The translations under genes and the position numbers were made by a program. Under the pieces are notes generated by a model. The model had not been told where the DNA came from. It did not search any database and saw nothing but the letters and a program-made list of their open reading frames with translations. From Lomentospora prolificans (taxonomy: Eukaryota; Ascomycota; Sordariomycetes; Microascales; Microascaceae): a DNA stretch of 64,000 bases. Location: the NCBI GenBank assembly GCA_029532625.1, contig JARFXM010000006.1, positions 3,534,001 through 3,598,000 on the forward strand. The letters run 5' to 3'. Shown here piece by piece: positions 63,201-64,000 of the stretch. Position 1 is the stretch's first letter, and each line of letters begins with the position of its first letter.

Positions 63201-64000
63201 GGGCGCCTTTTTCCTTTCTTCTGGCGGCCCCAGTTTCGAGCTATGAGCTTGAGCGTCACCTGGTGTGGTTTCCTTGTTCCGCCGGCGAGATCGTAGGGAC
63301 AAGAGACTTTGTAGGGTGTCGATATTAATGTACACGAGTCCGTATGACACCCAGCGAATGATAGTGTTGATTTCATCAATCTCAGTTGGGGTGCGCTCCT
63401 CGTTGAGACGTTGGATCTCCGAATCTATCTGATCCACCCTTGTTTTCCCCGCGTCGGCCAAAATAGCCTCAATGTCGGAGATCAAATCGACACGAGAGAG
63501 ACTTTTCAAGATGTTATTGATGCGGAAATAGTCGCCTTCGCATTTTTCGACGAGTGTGCCCAAGATGCGATCGCGCCATTGCTGAATTCCCGGGCGGCCA
63601 GAGTCTTTGAAGATGGGTAGTGAATCCAATTGGAAGAGAATGTACTTCTTCACATCCTCAATGTTATGATCTGATATTAGAATTTTATGGAAGGGGATCC
63701 TGCGCGATGGGACGAGCCAGTCCTTGGCTGCTTGGGTTTGGATGGTAAGGCACACTCGGACCTTTCGTCTCAGCTCTGGTTGAGCCGAGAGCTGTTGCAG
63801 CAAAGGGATGAAGGATCGGAAGTCTGGATCGATACCATCGAGGAAGATAAAAAAGGTAGTATCTTGGTTATGCAGTTCACGATTTTCAAAAAATAAGTGC
63901 TGCCACAGGTCCATATTCCCGTCAAATTCTTGTTGGCGATCAATGATGTAGGCTGTAGACTTGGTCATTGCTTCGTATGAGGTACAAAGCTGCCAGAGCA
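60279..64000 (-). CDS. NACHT/AAA-type STAND protein with helical repeats and C-terminal zinc finger, 5' end outside window
   Basis: An open frame of at least 1,240 codons continues in frame to the window edge, so the N-terminal effector and Walker A lie outside. An in-frame Met at 63968 is not the start, since coding-like sequence (LWQLCTSYEA) precedes it. Near the edge lies a Walker B-type strand, TTFFIFLDGID, followed by a winged-helix-like part. From about 550 residues on, helical TPR-like repeats appear (ALELDPSNWDALLYLSSDPQ, IMLELGKALWHKSL). An acidic linker (EETVEDDDSDTASV) leads to a zinc finger CRYCGQAW...CLDCPGRFCVDEACY with a following C..HH..C set, similar to ZZ fingers. Such fungal NLR-like proteins are thought to act in non-self recognition and cell death. 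Ligand unknown. Confidence 0.85.
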   Translation of the reverse strand, partial: LWQLCTSYEAMTKSTAYIIDRQQEFDGNMDLWQHLFFENRELHNQDTTFFIFLDGIDPDFRSFIPLLQQLSAQPELRRKVRVCLTIQTQAAKDWLVPSRRIPFHKILISDHNIEDVKKYILFQLDSLPIFKDSGRPGIQQWRDRILGTLVEKCEGDYFRINNILKSLSRVDLISDIEAILADAGKTRVDQIDSEIQRLNEERTPTEIDEINTIIRWVSYGLVYINIDTLQSLLSLRSRRRNKETTPGDAQAHSSKLGPPEERKKAPSAEPLSALSLLPFRQKLQEKYTIFAIDEAGRVDWRTPEIRDRIPAKALGEDALEDNTTGLLGVVRDSEVQVVRHFLHTVCPPDLYRRFGFEQFFETKLGVGRKEKIHDDKENAQILCAIDCLHILVDDELSSDIELHKLAMHSLLVHITNTDLALADRNLKEQVGPLLVRVLTESGPIDRLFVPLVRPDFWTQQRMELDSWYEDNRVEWIYSGQATEVIVKWLRDSAVTKSISGELAGELLRGAKDASSNKTEVVLGYVAKRMARHLFDGRMAGLYDRGSERSAAMHILRVYLARIDPTGPNEATAKLLQHEYEDFWHSEARDYFENYECSSDFLAHAERWAIEILGRTNETSAWEMNMALNYEQLTRIHWHTQSKPNSTRAKRALELDPSNWDALLYLSSDPQYHNIPDEEAFDLLQKAKAQIEEARQKDSTWLNDPSKGTVLANIMLELGKALWHKSLYSDGPDSGDPLNEKLVEAAAIHRQSLEFGDPNFRIIGNIARLYDREEGWGLWMQFIKTLTSYSHRWSPLIADVNKNMLRSYYSSWDWPMQNKFAHAADCADGWDTVKAFFAACIAASNTYGEPRLQFDIRLHYGMTLFISTNNERQSEGLGILLDLLNMKFDKEAADRPRYDSEIDIEASLAIYYLREAIAENQTEARRLELGEKLAKFIDEHPRRFYFGPYDRHLTLACCLIRYEVRFKNGKLSDLAQSCLRHIIMNALELLSDDIEDNDASAFSILQTILAVLGDLDNFRTAWFMWAALAWDEKRDGEKKFVEEFKEEAVLIRIPQSDSDDGEQEKGPGEAGEAEVSQGGTDDGPPGGLPTNANEETVEDDDSDTASVISDLRYSGLGYSIWETCRYCGQAWTTMSKPMRICLDCPGRFCVDEACYRDFKAGKQSNYMGMMGAPALQCSPHHTFFAAPGCSYSTRKAIPSGHVVVGGSTKDDLKLATLEEWKAALREKYMQGFVQEGEEDS

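Overview
The window is nuclear DNA of a filamentous ascomycete (Pezizomycotina). The evidence is short spliceosomal introns (about 50-100 nt, GTRNGT donors, CTAAC/CTGAC branch sites), two tRNA genes with a 12-nt intron after position 37, a Zn2Cys6 regulator, a HET-domain relic, a Pth11-like rhodopsin-domain gene, a NACHT/TPR protein and a 5-kb transposon relic mutated in the manner of repeat-induced point mutation (RIP). The species cannot be fixed from the sequence.

Layout. 0-4 kb: a secreted Pro/Thr/Ser-rich protein and an unidentified pseudogene. 4.1-6.2 kb: a six-exon CobW-type metallochaperone GTPase. 6.2-10.2 kb: a broken HET gene and tRNA-Thr. 10.4-15.5 kb: a four-exon sulfotransferase-like gene and a five-exon rhodopsin-domain gene. 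15.75-20.77 kb: one minus-strand LINE relic almost devoid of CA, TG and CG dinucleotides, flanked by a 17-bp near-identical direct repeat. 20.8-29.9 kb: gene-poor, with an orphan 607-residue membrane protein, a decayed gene and a glutathione transferase. 29.9-36.2 kb: an FAD-linked oxidase, a 983-residue ankyrin protein and a small membrane protein.

37.8-44.3 kb is the most interesting part. An MFS sugar porter (minus strand), a Zn2Cys6 regulator (plus) and a GH5 hydrolase without signal peptide (plus) lie together. A 15-bp word occurs three times in their intergenic DNA: twice between porter and regulator and once, inverted, before the GH5 gene; two copies extend to 19 identical bp. This suggests a self-regulated 'import then hydrolyse' cluster for a glycoside or oligosaccharide.

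44.3-64 kb: a CorA-like pseudogene, tRNA-Ala, a secreted DUF1996 protein, an HMT1-like half ABC transporter, an ankyrin pseudogene, an M28-like peptidase, tRNA-Lys, a two-exon Haem_degrading/UPF0303 gene, a beta-helix relic, tRNA-Glu, an internally deleted GH3 beta-glucosidase, and the C-terminal 1.2 kb residues of a NACHT-TPR protein running off the right edge. Pseudogenes are unusually frequent: I count at least six, several broken by 4-5 bp tandem duplications or a CGA-to-TGA-like change.
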